Assembly: GCA_011389865.1 (NCBI GenBank)
Contig: JAABTL010000021.1
Coordinates: 1 to 48,186 of the forward strand
Direction of reading: 5' to 3'
DNA length: 48,186 nucleotides
From: Trueperaceae bacterium
GTDB lineage: Bacteria > Deinococcota > Deinococci > Deinococcales > Trueperaceae
Shown here piece by piece: positions 19,116-28,253 of this stretch. The notes under the pieces are model-generated. The model saw only the letters and a list, made by a program, of their open reading frames with translations. It did not search any database and was not told the DNA's origin. How positions within the stretch are numbered: position 1 is the first letter of the stretch; every line of letters begins with the position of its first letter. The position numbers and the translations under genes were made by a program.

Positions 19116-19643
19116 ATGAGCGTTCTCGACATCGCCAAGGGGATGGGCGTGACCCTCGGCCACCTGTTCAAGAAGCCGATGACCGTCCAGTACCCGGAGC
19201 AGAAGGCGCCCGTCCAGGCCCGCTTCCGGGGGCGGCATCACCTGTTGCGCCACCCGGACACGGGGCTGGAGAAGTGCATCGGCTGCAGCCTGTGCGCGGC
19301 CGCCTGCCCGGCGTACGCCATCTACGTCGAGGCGGCCGAGAACGACCCGGCCAACCCCACCTCGGCGGGCGAGCGCTACGCCTCCATCTACGAGATCAAC
19401 ATGCTGCGCTGCATCTTCTGCGGCTTGTGCGAGGAGGCCTGCCCCACGGGGGCGGTCGTCTTGGGCCACGAGTTCGAGCTGGCCGACTTCCGTTACCAGG
19501 ACTTCGTGTACGGCAAGGAGGACATGCTGGTGGGCGTCAAGGGCGCCAAGTGGCAGCGGCGCGAGGCCGCCGCCAAGGGCAAGGACGTCGAGCTGGGCTT
19601 CACGGCCCCGCCGCGGCCCGAGCTCGAAGGCGTGGATTACTGA
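19116..19643 (+). CDS. nuoI: NADH-quinone oxidoreductase subunit I
   Basis: This 175-residue TYKY-type subunit holds two [4Fe-4S] clusters (N6a/N6b). The ligands are Cys54, 57, 60, 64 and Cys99, 102, 105, 109 in two CxxCxxCxxxCP motifs. ATG 19116 has a GAGGGAGG ribosome site about 6 nt upstream, so it does not rely on coupling to nuoH. Its stop overlaps the nuoJ ATG (TGATG). Confidence 0.96.
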   Translation: MSVLDIAKGMGVTLGHLFKKPMTVQYPEQKAPVQARFRGRHHLLRHPDTGLEKCIGCSLCAAACPAYAIYVEAAENDPANPTSAGERYASIYEINMLRCIFCGLCEEACPTGAVVLGHEFELADFRYQDFVYGKEDMLVGVKGAKWQRREAAAKGKDVELGFTAPPRPELEGVDY

Positions 19644-20236
19644 TGGCCACCTTCGTCGTCCTCGCCGTCGTCATGGTCGTGGGCGCCCTGGGCGTGGTCC
19701 TGCTCAAGCAGCCCGTCCACGCCGCCCTGTCGCTCGTCGGGACGCTGCTCACGCTGGCGGTCACCTACGTCACGCTCGAGGCGCACTTCCTCGCGGCCGT
19801 GCAGGTGATCGTCTACGCGGGCGCGATCATGGTGCTGTTCCTCTTCGTGCTCATGCTGCTCAACGTGCAGGACACCGGGCCGCGGCGCTCGCTCCCCGGC
19901 CTGCGCTGGGCCGCCTACGCCGCCGCCGTCGTCACGGCGACGGCCATCGCCGCCGTCGCCTTCTGGGACGGCCGGCCGGCGCCCGACCCGGCGGTCGTGT
20001 CGCTGCACCTGCAGGGCGGGTCGGCCGGCGGCATCGGTGACGCGCTCTTCGGCGAGCTGTTGCTCGCCTTCCACCTGGTGGGCGTGCTGCTGCTGACGGG
20101 GGTCGTCGGCGCCGTGGCGCTGGTCCAACGCCGCGCCGAGTCCGCCCACGGGGCCCCCAAGGGCACGGGCCTTCCTGCCGGGCGCGACGCGGCCGACGGG
20201 AAGGCCCGCGCGCTGGCCTCGGGAGGCCGCCGATGA
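19643..20236 (+). CDS. nuoJ: NADH-quinone oxidoreductase subunit J
   Basis: This 197-residue membrane subunit has five predicted helices. The segment [22 protein letters not shown] is the conserved NuoJ TM3 region with its pi-bulge. The C-terminal 25 residues are Gly/Arg/Lys-rich and cytoplasmic. ATG 19643 overlaps the nuoI stop and its stop overlaps the nuoK ATG. Confidence 0.94.
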   Translation: MATFVVLAVVMVVGALGVVLLKQPVHAALSLVGTLLTLAVTYVTLEAHFLAAVQVIVYAGAIMVLFLFVLMLLNVQDTGPRRSLPGLRWAAYAAAVVTATAIAAVAFWDGRPAPDPAVVSLHLQGGSAGGIGDALFGELLLAFHLVGVLLLTGVVGAVALVQRRAESAHGAPKGTGLPAGRDAADGKARALASGGRR

Positions 20237-20556
20237 ACGTGCCCACCGAAGCCTACGTCGCCCTCTCGGGCGTCCTTTTCGCGATCGGTGCGATGGGCGT
20301 GCTCGTCCGCCGCAGCGCGATCATGGTGTTCCTCAGCGTCGAGCTGATGCTCAACGCCGCCAACCTGGCCATCGTCGCGTACGCCCGCCACTGGGCCGGC
20401 TTCGACGCCCTGGCGGGCCTGACCGGGCAGACGGTCGTCTTCATCGTGTTGGCGGTGGCGGCGGCCGAGGTGGCCGTCGGCCTGGCGATCCTGATCGCCA
20501 TCTTCCGTGATCGCTCCAGCACCGACGTCGACGCGCTGGCGGAGGTGCGGTTGTGA
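20233..20556 (+). CDS. nuoK: NADH-quinone oxidoreductase subunit K
   Basis: This 107-residue protein has three helices and is an MrpC-like antiporter subunit. [19 protein letters not shown] carries the conserved Glu of TM2, and a second acidic residue lies in [17 protein letters not shown]. The start and stop overlap its neighbours by 4 nt each. Confidence 0.95.
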   Translation: MNVPTEAYVALSGVLFAIGAMGVLVRRSAIMVFLSVELMLNAANLAIVAYARHWAGFDALAGLTGQTVVFIVLAVAAAEVAVGLAILIAIFRDRSSTDVDALAEVRL

Positions 20557-22487
20557 ACGGGACCTGGTCCGATCCGGTCGCCTGGGCCACGCTGGCCCCG
20601 CTCTTCGCCCTCGCCGGGGCGCTCGCCAACGGCCTCTTCGGCCGCCGCTGGCCCGAGCCGCTGCCCGGCATCGTCGCCGGTGTCGCCGTGGCCGCCGCCT
20701 TCGCGGTGTCGGCGATCGCCTTCGTCGGCCTGATCGGGCGCGACGCGGGCGTCGCGCTCACCCTCTGGTCGTTCCTGCCGGTCGCCGGCCTCGACGTGTC
20801 GGTCGGCGTCGTCGTCGACGCGCTCTCGACCACCTTCCTGCTGGTCATCACGGGCGTCGGCCTGCTCATCCACGTCTACTCGGTCGACTACATGCGCGAC
20901 GACGAGGACAACGCCCGCTACTTCGCGCTGCTCAACCTCTTCGTCGCCTCGATGCTCGTCCTGGTGCTCGCCGACTCGCTCGTCCTGCTGTTCGTCGGCT
21001 GGGAGGGCGTCGGCGTCTGCTCCTACCTGCTGATCGGTTTCTGGTTCCGCAAGAAGGCCAACGCCGACGCGGGCCGCAAGGCCTTCATCGTCAACCGCAT
21101 CGGCGACGCCGGCTTCGTGCTCGCGAGCTTCCTGGTGGCCGCCACCTTCGGCACCCTGACGATCGCCGAGGTCAACGCCCAGGCCGGCACGTTCGCCTTC
21201 GGCGCCGGCGTGCTCACCACGATCGGTTTGCTCTACCTGGTCGCGGCCACCGGCAAGAGCGCCCAGTTCCCGCTTCACGTGTGGCTGCCCGACGCGATGG
21301 CCGGCCCGACGCCGGTCTCGGCCCTGATCCACGCCGCGACGATGGTCACCGCGGGCATCTACCTCATCGCCCGCCTCAGCCCGCTCTACGCCCAGGCGCC
21401 GGCCGCCTCCGCCGTGGTCGCCTGGGTCGGCGTCCTGACGGCGCTGATCGCCGCCATCGCCGCGCTCGCGCAGACCGACATCAAGCGCATCCTGGCCTAC
21501 TCGACGATCAGCCAGCTGGGCTTCATGTTCGTCGCCATCGGCGTCGGCGCCTACGCGGCCGCCGTCTTCCACGTGTTCACCCACGCGTTCTTCAAGGCGC
21601 TGCTCTTCCTCGCCGCCGGCTCCGTCATCCACGCGCTGCACGGCGAGCAAGACGTGCGCCGCATGGGTGGCCTCGGCCGCCGCATGAAACTGACCGGCAC
21701 CACCGCGCTGATCGGCACCCTGGCGATCTCGGGCGTGCCGCTGCTGTCGGGCTTCTTCAGCAAGGAGGCGATCCTCGGCGGCACCTGGAACTCGACGCTG
21801 GTCGAGGACTACGGCAGCCGGGTGCTCTTCGTCCTGCTGCTGGCCACGGCGGGCCTGACCGCCTTCTACATGTTCCGCTGGTACCACCGGGTGTTCGCCG
21901 GGCCCTCGCGCCTGACGAAGGACGCGGCGGCCAAGGTGCACGAGTCGTCGTCGCTGATGACGGTGCCGCTCGTGCTGCTGGCGGCGTTCGCCGCCCTGGC
22001 CGGCTTCCTCGGGCTGCCGTCGTTCGCCTTCCCCAACTGGTTCAAGGGCTGGCTGGCGCCCGCGCTCGCGCAGGTGCCTACGCTCCACCCGCCCCTGTGG
22101 GTGGAGTGGCTGCTGGTCCTCGCCTCCATCGTCGTCGCCGCCGCGGGCCTCTTCGCCGGCTGGTGGATCTACGAGCGGGGCAAGGGCGCCATCGCCGCCA
22201 AGGCAGGCGGCGGGGCACTCGGCCGCTTCGCCGAGGGCGGCCTCGGCTTCGACGCCGCCTACCGCGCCGCCGTCGTCGGCCCCGCTGAGGGGGTGGCCGG
22301 GGGCCTGGCCATCGCCGACCGCGATCTGCTCGACCGCGGCATCGCCGCCGGCGTGACCGGGTCCAGCCTGATCGGCCGCGCGGTCGCCGCCTGGCAGTCG
22401 GGCTACGTCCGCCTCTACGCCCTCGCCATGTTCCTCGGCTTGGCGGCCCTCGCGGTCGTCGCGGCCGTCGTTGGAGGTCGCCCGTGA
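20553..22487 (+). CDS. nuoL: NADH-quinone oxidoreductase subunit L
   Basis: This 644-residue proton-pumping subunit is the distal antiporter-like unit with the long lateral helix. [19 protein letters not shown] contains the conserved Glu of TM5, and [18 protein letters not shown] contains the conserved Lys. [15 protein letters not shown] follows. GTG 20553 overlaps the nuoK stop. The length is within the family range. Confidence 0.95.
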   Translation: MNGTWSDPVAWATLAPLFALAGALANGLFGRRWPEPLPGIVAGVAVAAAFAVSAIAFVGLIGRDAGVALTLWSFLPVAGLDVSVGVVVDALSTTFLLVITGVGLLIHVYSVDYMRDDEDNARYFALLNLFVASMLVLVLADSLVLLFVGWEGVGVCSYLLIGFWFRKKANADAGRKAFIVNRIGDAGFVLASFLVAATFGTLTIAEVNAQAGTFAFGAGVLTTIGLLYLVAATGKSAQFPLHVWLPDAMAGPTPVSALIHAATMVTAGIYLIARLSPLYAQAPAASAVVAWVGVLTALIAAIAALAQTDIKRILAYSTISQLGFMFVAIGVGAYAAAVFHVFTHAFFKALLFLAAGSVIHALHGEQDVRRMGGLGRRMKLTGTTALIGTLAISGVPLLSGFFSKEAILGGTWNSTLVEDYGSRVLFVLLLATAGLTAFYMFRWYHRVFAGPSRLTKDAAAKVHESSSLMTVPLVLLAAFAALAGFLGLPSFAFPNWFKGWLAPALAQVPTLHPPLWVEWLLVLASIVVAAAGLFAGWWIYERGKGAIAAKAGGGALGRFAEGGLGFDAAYRAAVVGPAEGVAGGLAIADRDLLDRGIAAGVTGSSLIGRAVAAWQSGYVRLYALAMFLGLAALAVVAAVVGGRP

Positions 22488-23950
22488 TCGCTGCCCTGAT
22501 GGTCCTGTTGCCGTTGGCGGTCGCGCTCGCGCTGCCGTGGGCGAAGAGGCCGGCGGTCCATCGGCCGCTGGCCGTGCTCGGGGTCGCGGCGACCCTGGCG
22601 CTGGGCGTGTTCGCCACCGGCGGTGCCGGCAGCCTCGAGATCGCTTGGGTGCCCGCCCTGGGCACCTGGTTCGCGGTCGACGCGACGGGTGCCGGCGGCG
22701 TCCTGGCCCGCATCGCCGCCGCCGTCATGCTGCCGACCGTGTTGTGGGCCGGCGCGCGGGTCGACGACCGGCCGCAGGTGTTCCTGGCCTGGCTGCTGGC
22801 CACGCTGGCGGGGCTGGTCGGCATCTTCCTCGCGCGCGATCTCGTCCTGTTCTACGTGTTCTGGGAGCTGACGCTGCTGCCGGCCCTGGCGATGCTGGCG
22901 GGCTGGGGGCTGACGCACCGACGCGCCGCGACGATCAAGTACCTGCTCTACGCGGTCGCCGGCTCCTTCGCCATGCTGCTCTCGGTGCTCGCGGTGCGGC
23001 CGCTCTCCGGCGCCGAGGGCTACCGCTTCGACCAGCTGCTGGCCGCCGCGCCGCTGCTCGACCCGCTGACCCAGACGTGGATCTTCGCCGGCTTCGCGTT
23101 CGCCTTCGCGATCAAGCTGCCGATCTTCCCGCTGCACGTGTGGCTGATCGACGTCCACGAGCAGAACCACCCGAGCGGCGCCGCCGATGTCGCGGGGACC
23201 CTGTACAAGGTGGGCGGGTTCGGGCTGTTCGCCTGGGCCATGCCACTGCTGCCGGAGGGCGCCAACGCGCTGGCCCCGCTGGGCCTGGCGCTGGGTGCCT
23301 TCACCGCCATCTACGCCGCCATGATCGCCACCCGCCACGCGAACCTCAAGCGCGCGCTCGCTTACGCCTCGCTGTCGCACATGGGCATCGTGGCGGTGGG
23401 CCTGTTCTCGCTGCACCTCGCCGGTCAGGCCGGATCGATGGCGCTGCTCGCCGCCCAGATGGTGACGACGGGCGGCATGTTCCTCGTCAGCGGCATGCTG
23501 CACGACCGCCGCGGCACGTTCGAGCTCGAGGCGTTCGGCGGGCTCGCCCGCGGGGCGCCGGCGCTGGCGGCCGCGACGCTGGTCGTGCTGTTCGCGTCCG
23601 TCGGGGTCCCAGGGCTGGCCAACTTCCCCGGCGAGTTCCTGTCCCTCCTCGGCGCCTTCCAATCGGCGCCCGCGGCGGCGGTCGTGGCCGTCCTCGCGAG
23701 CATCGCCCTCGGCGCCTTCGCCGTCGGCCTCTACCAGCGTCTGTTCCAGGGCGAGGCGCGTGAAAAGGCACGCGAGATCAAGCCGCTCGAGGTCGCCGTG
23801 TTCGCGCCGATCGTCGCCCTGACGCTGTGGCTCGGCGTGGCCCCGGCAGCCAACCTCACGGTGTTCGAACGCGAGGCGGTCGCGGCCCACGCCGCCGCGG
23901 CAGCGGTCGCCCCGCCGGCCGACGCCCAGGCCTCGGGAGGTGAGCGATGA
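22484..23950 (+). CDS. nuoM: NADH-quinone oxidoreductase subunit M
   Basis: This 488-residue antiporter-like subunit has about 14 helices. Hallmarks are FYVFWELTLLPALAML with the pump Glu, and FAIKLPIFPLHVWLIDVHEQ with the conserved Lys. YASLSHMGIVAVGLF is in the second half. GTG 22484 overlaps the nuoL stop and the stop overlaps the nuoN ATG. Confidence 0.95.
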   Translation: MIAALMVLLPLAVALALPWAKRPAVHRPLAVLGVAATLALGVFATGGAGSLEIAWVPALGTWFAVDATGAGGVLARIAAAVMLPTVLWAGARVDDRPQVFLAWLLATLAGLVGIFLARDLVLFYVFWELTLLPALAMLAGWGLTHRRAATIKYLLYAVAGSFAMLLSVLAVRPLSGAEGYRFDQLLAAAPLLDPLTQTWIFAGFAFAFAIKLPIFPLHVWLIDVHEQNHPSGAADVAGTLYKVGGFGLFAWAMPLLPEGANALAPLGLALGAFTAIYAAMIATRHANLKRALAYASLSHMGIVAVGLFSLHLAGQAGSMALLAAQMVTTGGMFLVSGMLHDRRGTFELEAFGGLARGAPALAAATLVVLFASVGVPGLANFPGEFLSLLGAFQSAPAAAVVAVLASIALGAFAVGLYQRLFQGEAREKAREIKPLEVAVFAPIVALTLWLGVAPAANLTVFEREAVAAHAAAAAVAPPADAQASGGER

Positions 23951-25437
23951 ACCTCCCGCCGATCATGGGCGACCTCGTGGTGCTCGTGCCCGTCGTCACG
24001 CTGGTGGTGTTCGCCGCGTTGACGCTGCTGTTCGGCGTGTTCACGCGCGAGCGGGCCGCCCTCGGCGGTCTCGCGTTGACCGGCGTGATCGCGGCGCTGG
24101 TGTTCACCGTCTTCCTCTGGCTCCAGGCCCGCGCGGGCGGCGTCGCCGTCACCGCGCTGGGCGGTGCCTTCCGCGGCGATGCCCTGTCGTACGCCTTCTC
24201 GTTCATCATCCTGATCGGCGCCGGCCTCGCCGTCGTGCTGGCCGACGGGCACCGCGTGCGCCTGCAGCTCGATCAGCCGGAGTTCCATCCGCTGCTGCTG
24301 CTCGCCGCCGCCGGCGGCCTCGTCCTGGTCTCCGCCGGCGACCTGGTGACGCTGCTGCTGGGCCTGGAGATCATGTCGCTGGCCGTGTACGTCCTCGCCG
24401 CCTGGCGCGAACGCTCGCGGGTGAGCGAGGAAGCGGGCATGAAGTACTTCCTGCTCGGCGCCTTCGCCTCCGCCGTCCTGGTCTACGGCATCGCGCTGAC
24501 ATTCGGCGCGACCGGTCGCTTCGACTTCGCCGGCATCGCGGCCGCCGCCGCGGCGCCGGATTTCGCCGCGCGCGGTCTGCTGCTCCTCGGCGCGCTGTTC
24601 GTGCTGGTCGGGCTGGCCTTCAAGGTCGCGTTCGCGCCCTTCCACCAGTGGTTGCCCGACGTCTACACGGGCGCGCCCACGCCGGTGACCGCGTTCATGA
24701 GCGTCGTGGTCAAGACGGCCGCCTTCGGCGCGCTGCTGCGGACGACCGGCACCCTCGTCGACGCGCTCGGCGTCGGGCCGATCGGTGAGGTGTTGCCCGC
24801 CGTGCTGGCGGTGTCCATCGGCCTGACGATGGTCGTCGGCAACTTCGGCGCCCTGCTCCAGAGCGGCGTCAAGCGCATGCTCGCGTACTCGGCCGTGGCC
24901 CACGCCGGCTACGTCGGCCTCGCGGTGTTGGCCGGCGGCGACGCCGGCGTCCAGGCCGCCTCGTACTACCTGTTCACCTACACCTTCGCGAGCGTGGCCG
25001 CCTTCGCCGTCCTCCTGTCGCTGATGGATGACGACGACCGCGGGGACCGGCTCGAGCGCCTCGCCGGCCTCGGCCGTCGACGGCCCTGGCTGGCGGCGGC
25101 GCTGGCGGTCATCATGCTGAGCCTCGCGGGCTTCCCGCCGTTCGCCGGTTTCATCGGCAAGGCCGTCGTCTTCCAGGCCGCGATCGCCGCGGGGCACGCC
25201 GCCCTGGCGGTCCTCGGCATCTCGACCGCGGTGGTGGCGGTGGTGTTCTACGCCCGCGTGGTGATGACCATGTACCTGCGCGAACCGGACGCCCACACGC
25301 CGGTCGCGCGTCCGATCCCCCGCCGCACGGCCGTCGTCATGGCGATCGGCCTGGCCGCCACGGTCGTCTTCGGGCTGTTCCCGGGGCTGTGGCTCGACTG
25401 GATCGCCCGGGCGCCCTGGTGGTCCGCGGGCTTCTGA
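23947..25437 (+). CDS. nuoN: NADH-quinone oxidoreductase subunit N
   Basis: This 496-residue antiporter-like subunit is the last gene of the operon. LLLGLEIMSLAVYVLAA holds the conserved Glu and FKVAFAPFHQWLPDVYTGAP the conserved Lys. LAYSAVAHAGYVGL is typical of TM12. ATG 23947 overlaps the nuoM stop. A strong 16-bp hairpin follows 23 bp after the stop codon. Confidence 0.95.
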   Translation: MNLPPIMGDLVVLVPVVTLVVFAALTLLFGVFTRERAALGGLALTGVIAALVFTVFLWLQARAGGVAVTALGGAFRGDALSYAFSFIILIGAGLAVVLADGHRVRLQLDQPEFHPLLLLAAAGGLVLVSAGDLVTLLLGLEIMSLAVYVLAAWRERSRVSEEAGMKYFLLGAFASAVLVYGIALTFGATGRFDFAGIAAAAAAPDFAARGLLLLGALFVLVGLAFKVAFAPFHQWLPDVYTGAPTPVTAFMSVVVKTAAFGALLRTTGTLVDALGVGPIGEVLPAVLAVSIGLTMVVGNFGALLQSGVKRMLAYSAVAHAGYVGLAVLAGGDAGVQAASYYLFTYTFASVAAFAVLLSLMDDDDRGDRLERLAGLGRRRPWLAAALAVIMLSLAGFPPFAGFIGKAVVFQAAIAAGHAALAVLGISTAVVAVVFYARVVMTMYLREPDAHTPVARPIPRRTAVVMAIGLAATVVFGLFPGLWLDWIARAPWWSAGF

Positions 25438-25460
25438 ACGTGCGTCACGGTGGCTGACGT

Positions 25461-25499
25461 CCCGATGGGGCCCCTCGTCCTCAGAGGGGCCCCATCGGG
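25461..25499 (+). terminator. 16-bp perfect hairpin ending the nuo operon
   Basis: The arms 25461-25476 and 25484-25499 are fully complementary around a 7-nt loop (GTCCTCA). It is followed by GC-rich sequence rather than a T-tract. Confidence 0.75.
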
Positions 25500-25538
25500 C
25501 GGCGGGGGCCCGCCCGAGCACCGGGTCCCCACCCGGGT

Positions 25539-25544
25539 TACCCT
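25539..25544 (+). promoter_or_regulatory. Leaderless-type -10 element (TACCCT) of the DinB-like gene
   Basis: TACCCT is followed by 6 nt and then ATG 25551. Confidence 0.5.
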
Positions 25545-25550
25545 CGAGCG

Positions 25551-26030
25551 ATGGACCCGTACCTCGCCTCGCTGATCGAACGACTCGGCGACGAAGACCC
25601 CATCGCCGTGTTGCAGGCCACGCCCGCCCGGCTGAGCGAGCTCGCCGAGCGCCTGGGCCCCGAGGGCTGGGACGCGGAGGTCTCGCCCGGTGGGTGGAGC
25701 TTCGCGGAGACGCTGGCGCACCTCGCCGACGTCGAGCTGGCGATGGGCTTCCGCCTGCGTCAGGCGGTCGCCGGCGAGCCGACGGTGCAGGCCTTCGACC
25801 AGGACGCGTGGGCCCGGCGCTACCGGCGCCTCGACGCCAGCCTGGCGCTGGAGATGCTGCGCGCGGCGCGCGCCTGGAACCTCGCGCTGTTCGCGACCTT
25901 CGACCTCGACGACTGGCTGCGTGACGTCGTGCACCCCGAGCGGGGCCCGGAGAGCGTCGACGCGGTGGTGCGCTACCTGGCGGCGCACGACCTGCGTCAC
26001 CTCGATCGGCTCGTGGCGCTGTTGGGGTGA
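25551..26030 (+). CDS. DinB/YfiT-like four-helix-bundle protein
   Basis: This 159-residue soluble protein has the DinB-like layout: [14 protein letters not shown] with His57 and, near the C-terminus, [11 protein letters not shown] with His146 and His150. These three His form the family's usual metal site. Members act as metal-dependent thiol transferases or hydrolases, but the substrate here is unknown. It is a single leaderless gene between the nuo terminator and ndk. Confidence 0.8.
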   Translation: MDPYLASLIERLGDEDPIAVLQATPARLSELAERLGPEGWDAEVSPGGWSFAETLAHLADVELAMGFRLRQAVAGEPTVQAFDQDAWARRYRRLDASLALEMLRAARAWNLALFATFDLDDWLRDVVHPERGPESVDAVVRYLAAHDLRHLDRLVALLG

Positions 26031-26074
26031 CGGTGACGGCCGTGGGCGTCCCACGGGACGTCCCGGGCACGTGG

Positions 26075-26080
26075 TACCTT
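26075..26080 (+). promoter_or_regulatory. Leaderless-type -10 element (TACCTT) of ndk
   Basis: TACCTT lies 8 nt before ATG 26089. Overlapping palindromes lie at its -35 position: CGTCCC/GGGACG, and GGGACGTCCC at 26055-26064. They may be an operator. Confidence 0.45.
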
Positions 26081-26088
26081 GGCCACCT

Positions 26089-26511
26089 ATGGCTACCGAA
26101 CGCACCTACGCGATGATCAAGCCCGACGGCGTCCAGCGCAACCTGATGGGGGAGATCGTCTCCCGCATCGAGGCGAAGGGGTTCCGCATCGTCGGGATGA
26201 AGCTCATGCAGATCCCGCGCGCCACCGCCGAGCGACACTACGGGGAGCACGTCGGCAAGCCCTTCTTCGAGGGCCTCGTCGCCTTCATCACCAGCGGCCC
26301 GGTCGTGGCGATGGTGCTCGAGGGCGAGAACGCCATCGCCGAGTGGCGCAAGATGATGGGCGCCACCAACCCGAAGGACGCGGCGCCCGGCACCATCCGC
26401 GGCGATCTCGCCAGCACGATCGACCACAACGTGGCGCACGGCTCCGATGGCGCCGCGACGGCCGAGCGCGAGATCGGGATCTTCTTCGATCCGTCCGAAC
26501 TCATCGACTGA
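26089..26511 (+). CDS. ndk: Nucleoside diphosphate kinase
   Basis: This 140-residue enzyme transfers the gamma-phosphate between nucleoside triphosphates and diphosphates through a phosphohistidine. The family start [20 protein letters not shown] and the active-site motif NVAHGSD with His117 are intact, as is [13 protein letters not shown]. The length is standard. It is monocistronic, with its own -10 element and a hairpin behind it. Confidence 0.97.
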   Translation: MATERTYAMIKPDGVQRNLMGEIVSRIEAKGFRIVGMKLMQIPRATAERHYGEHVGKPFFEGLVAFITSGPVVAMVLEGENAIAEWRKMMGATNPKDAAPGTIRGDLASTIDHNVAHGSDGAATAEREIGIFFDPSELID

Positions 26512-26540
26512 CCGGGCGACGACCCGCAGCGAACGCGGAC

Positions 26541-26563
26541 GGCCGGGGGACCTCGCCCCGGCC
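26541..26563 (+). terminator. GC hairpin downstream of ndk
   Basis: GGCCGGGG (26541-26548) pairs with CCCCGGCC (26556-26563) around a 7-nt loop. There is no T-tract. A -10-like TAACCT for the next unit follows directly. Confidence 0.6.
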
Positions 26564-26570
26564 GCTCGGG

Positions 26571-26576
26571 TAACCT
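26571..26576 (+). promoter_or_regulatory. -10 element (TAACCT) of the aminotransferase-osmC unit
   Basis: TAACCT lies 57 nt before ATG 26634. The leader ends in a GAGGTGA ribosome site (26623-26629), so this is a conventional leadered promoter. Confidence 0.45.
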
Positions 26577-26633
26577 GAGGCCGCGCGCCCGGCGAGCCCA
26601 CGCCGCCGCTGCCGCAGCCAACGAGGTGACCGC

Positions 26634-27788
26634 ATGCCCCAGCTCTCCGACGCGATCCGTGCCCTGAAGACCTCGTCGACCGTCGCGCTGAACGCCAAGG
26701 CGCTCGAACTCAGGCGTGCCGGCGTCGACGTCATCGCCATGACGGCCGGCGAGCCCGACTTCCAGCCTCCGGCCCACGTCCTGGCCGCCGCCCACGAGGC
26801 GATCGACCGGGGGCTGACGAAGTACACGGCCGTCCAGGGCACCGTGGAGCTGCGCGAGGCGATCGCCGCGAAGCACTTGCGCGAGAACGGCCTGCGCTAT
26901 TCGCCGGACCAGGTCAGCGTCTCGACCGGCGGCAAGCAGGTCCTCTACAACGCCTTCATGGCGATCCTGAACCCCGGCGACGAGGTCATCGTGCCGTCGC
27001 CGTACTGGGTCAGCTACCCGCCGCAGATCGAGCTGGCCGGTGGCGTCACCGTCACCGTGGCGGCTCGCGCCGAGGACGGCTTCGTGCCCGACCCCGAGGC
27101 GATCGCGGCGGCCATCACGCCGCGCACCCGGGCGATCCTGGTCAACTCACCGAGCAACCCCACCGGCGCCGTCATCCCGGAGGGCGTCCTGCGGGCGATC
27201 GCCGACCTGGCGGAGCGCCATGACCTGTGGTTGATCACCGACGAGCTGTACGAGCACATGGTGTACGAGGGGTCGTTCACCCCGGTCGCGCAGTGGTACC
27301 CGGAGCGAACGATCCTGGTGCATGGCGCGAGCAAGGGCTACGCGCTCACCGGCTGGCGCATCGGCTGGGGCTGTGGCCCCAGCGAGGTCATCAAGGCGAT
27401 GAACCGGCTGCAGGGCCAGGTGACCAGCAACGCCAACGCCGTCGCGCAGTACGCGACCCAGGTGGCGCTGAACTCCGTCGAGGAGACGGCCGCCTTCCAG
27501 GCGATGACGCGTGGCGCCTACCGCGAGCGGCGCGACGTCATCGTCGCGGGCCTCAACGCGATGGGTCTGCCGACGCCGACGCCGCATGGGGCCTTCTACG
27601 TGATGGCCGACACCCGCGGCATCGACCCCGACGAGAACGTCGCCGGCGCCGTGCTGCTGGAGCGGGCCCGGGTCGCCGTCGTGCCCGGCACGGACTTCGG
27701 GGCACCGGGGTTCGTGCGCATGTCGTACGCCTGCTCGCTCGATCAGGTGCGCACGGCGCTCGAGCGGATCGCCGAGGTGGTCGCATGA
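26634..27788 (+). CDS. Pyridoxal-phosphate aminotransferase, aspartate aminotransferase type
   Basis: This 384-residue class I aminotransferase probably interconverts aspartate or a related amino acid with its oxoacid. The PLP lysine is Lys234 in GASKGYALTGWRIGW. AGEPDF near residue 40, NSPSNPTG in the middle and the late Arg of VRMSYACS are the usual substrate-binding features. The length and the N-terminal LNAKALELRRAGVDVI resemble Thermus-type AspAT (Igamma). ATG 26634 has a GAGGTGA site 4 nt upstream. The stop overlaps the osmC ATG. Confidence 0.92.
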   Translation: MPQLSDAIRALKTSSTVALNAKALELRRAGVDVIAMTAGEPDFQPPAHVLAAAHEAIDRGLTKYTAVQGTVELREAIAAKHLRENGLRYSPDQVSVSTGGKQVLYNAFMAILNPGDEVIVPSPYWVSYPPQIELAGGVTVTVAARAEDGFVPDPEAIAAAITPRTRAILVNSPSNPTGAVIPEGVLRAIADLAERHDLWLITDELYEHMVYEGSFTPVAQWYPERTILVHGASKGYALTGWRIGWGCGPSEVIKAMNRLQGQVTSNANAVAQYATQVALNSVEETAAFQAMTRGAYRERRDVIVAGLNAMGLPTPTPHGAFYVMADTRGIDPDENVAGAVLLERARVAVVPGTDFGAPGFVRMSYACSLDQVRTALERIAEVVA

Positions 27789-28195
27789 GCGGGCCGCGAA
27801 AGGCCGCATCGACGATGGCCGCGAGCGGCTACCGCACCGTCGCGCGGGTCGGCCGGCACCTCCTGGTCGCCGACGAGCCGGTGGAGGTCGGCGGCAGCGA
27901 CACGGGTCCCACGCCGATGGAGATGGTCGCGGGGGCGCTGGCCGGCTGCATCTCGATCACCCTGCGCATGGTCGCGCAACGCAAGGGGTGGCCGCTCGAG
28001 GGCGTCGACGCCGAGGTGGCGGTCGTCAAGGAGACGGTCGAGGGATCGCGGCCGCGGGACACCTTCGACGTCCAGGTCACCCTGAAGGGCCCGCTCGACG
28101 ACAAGATGCGCGCCGAACTCACCCGGATCGCCTCGCGCTGCCCCGTGCACCGCGTGCTGGCACACGAGACGCCGGTCACGACGACGGTTCGCTGA
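27785..28195 (+). CDS. OsmC family protein
   Basis: This 136-residue protein belongs to the OsmC/Ohr thiol peroxidase superfamily. Both conserved cysteines are present: Cys55 (LAGCISITLR) and Cys119 (SRCPVHRVL). It could reduce organic hydroperoxides. The sequence is nearer the general OsmC/YhfA group than Ohr, so peroxidase specificity is uncertain. ATG 27785 overlaps the aminotransferase stop by 4 nt, so the two are translated together. Confidence 0.87.
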   Translation: MSGPRKAASTMAASGYRTVARVGRHLLVADEPVEVGGSDTGPTPMEMVAGALAGCISITLRMVAQRKGWPLEGVDAEVAVVKETVEGSRPRDTFDVQVTLKGPLDDKMRAELTRIASRCPVHRVLAHETPVTTTVR

Positions 28196-28223
28196 CGCGC
28201 GACTGGGGGGCGGCTGACGGACG

Positions 28224-28241
28224 CGCCCGCGCTCGCGGGCG
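28224..28241 (+). terminator. Compact GC hairpin after osmC
   Basis: CGCCCGCG and CGCGGGCG flank CT (or 7 bp with a 4-nt loop). It lies directly upstream of the next -10 element at 28242, so it also covers that promoter's -35 region. Confidence 0.45.
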
Positions 28242-28247
28242 TACCCT
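28242..28247 (+). promoter_or_regulatory. Leaderless-type -10 element (TACCCT) of the hydrolase-like lipoprotein
   Basis: TACCCT is followed by 6 nt and then ATG 28254. Confidence 0.5.
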
Positions 28248-28253
28248 GGGGCC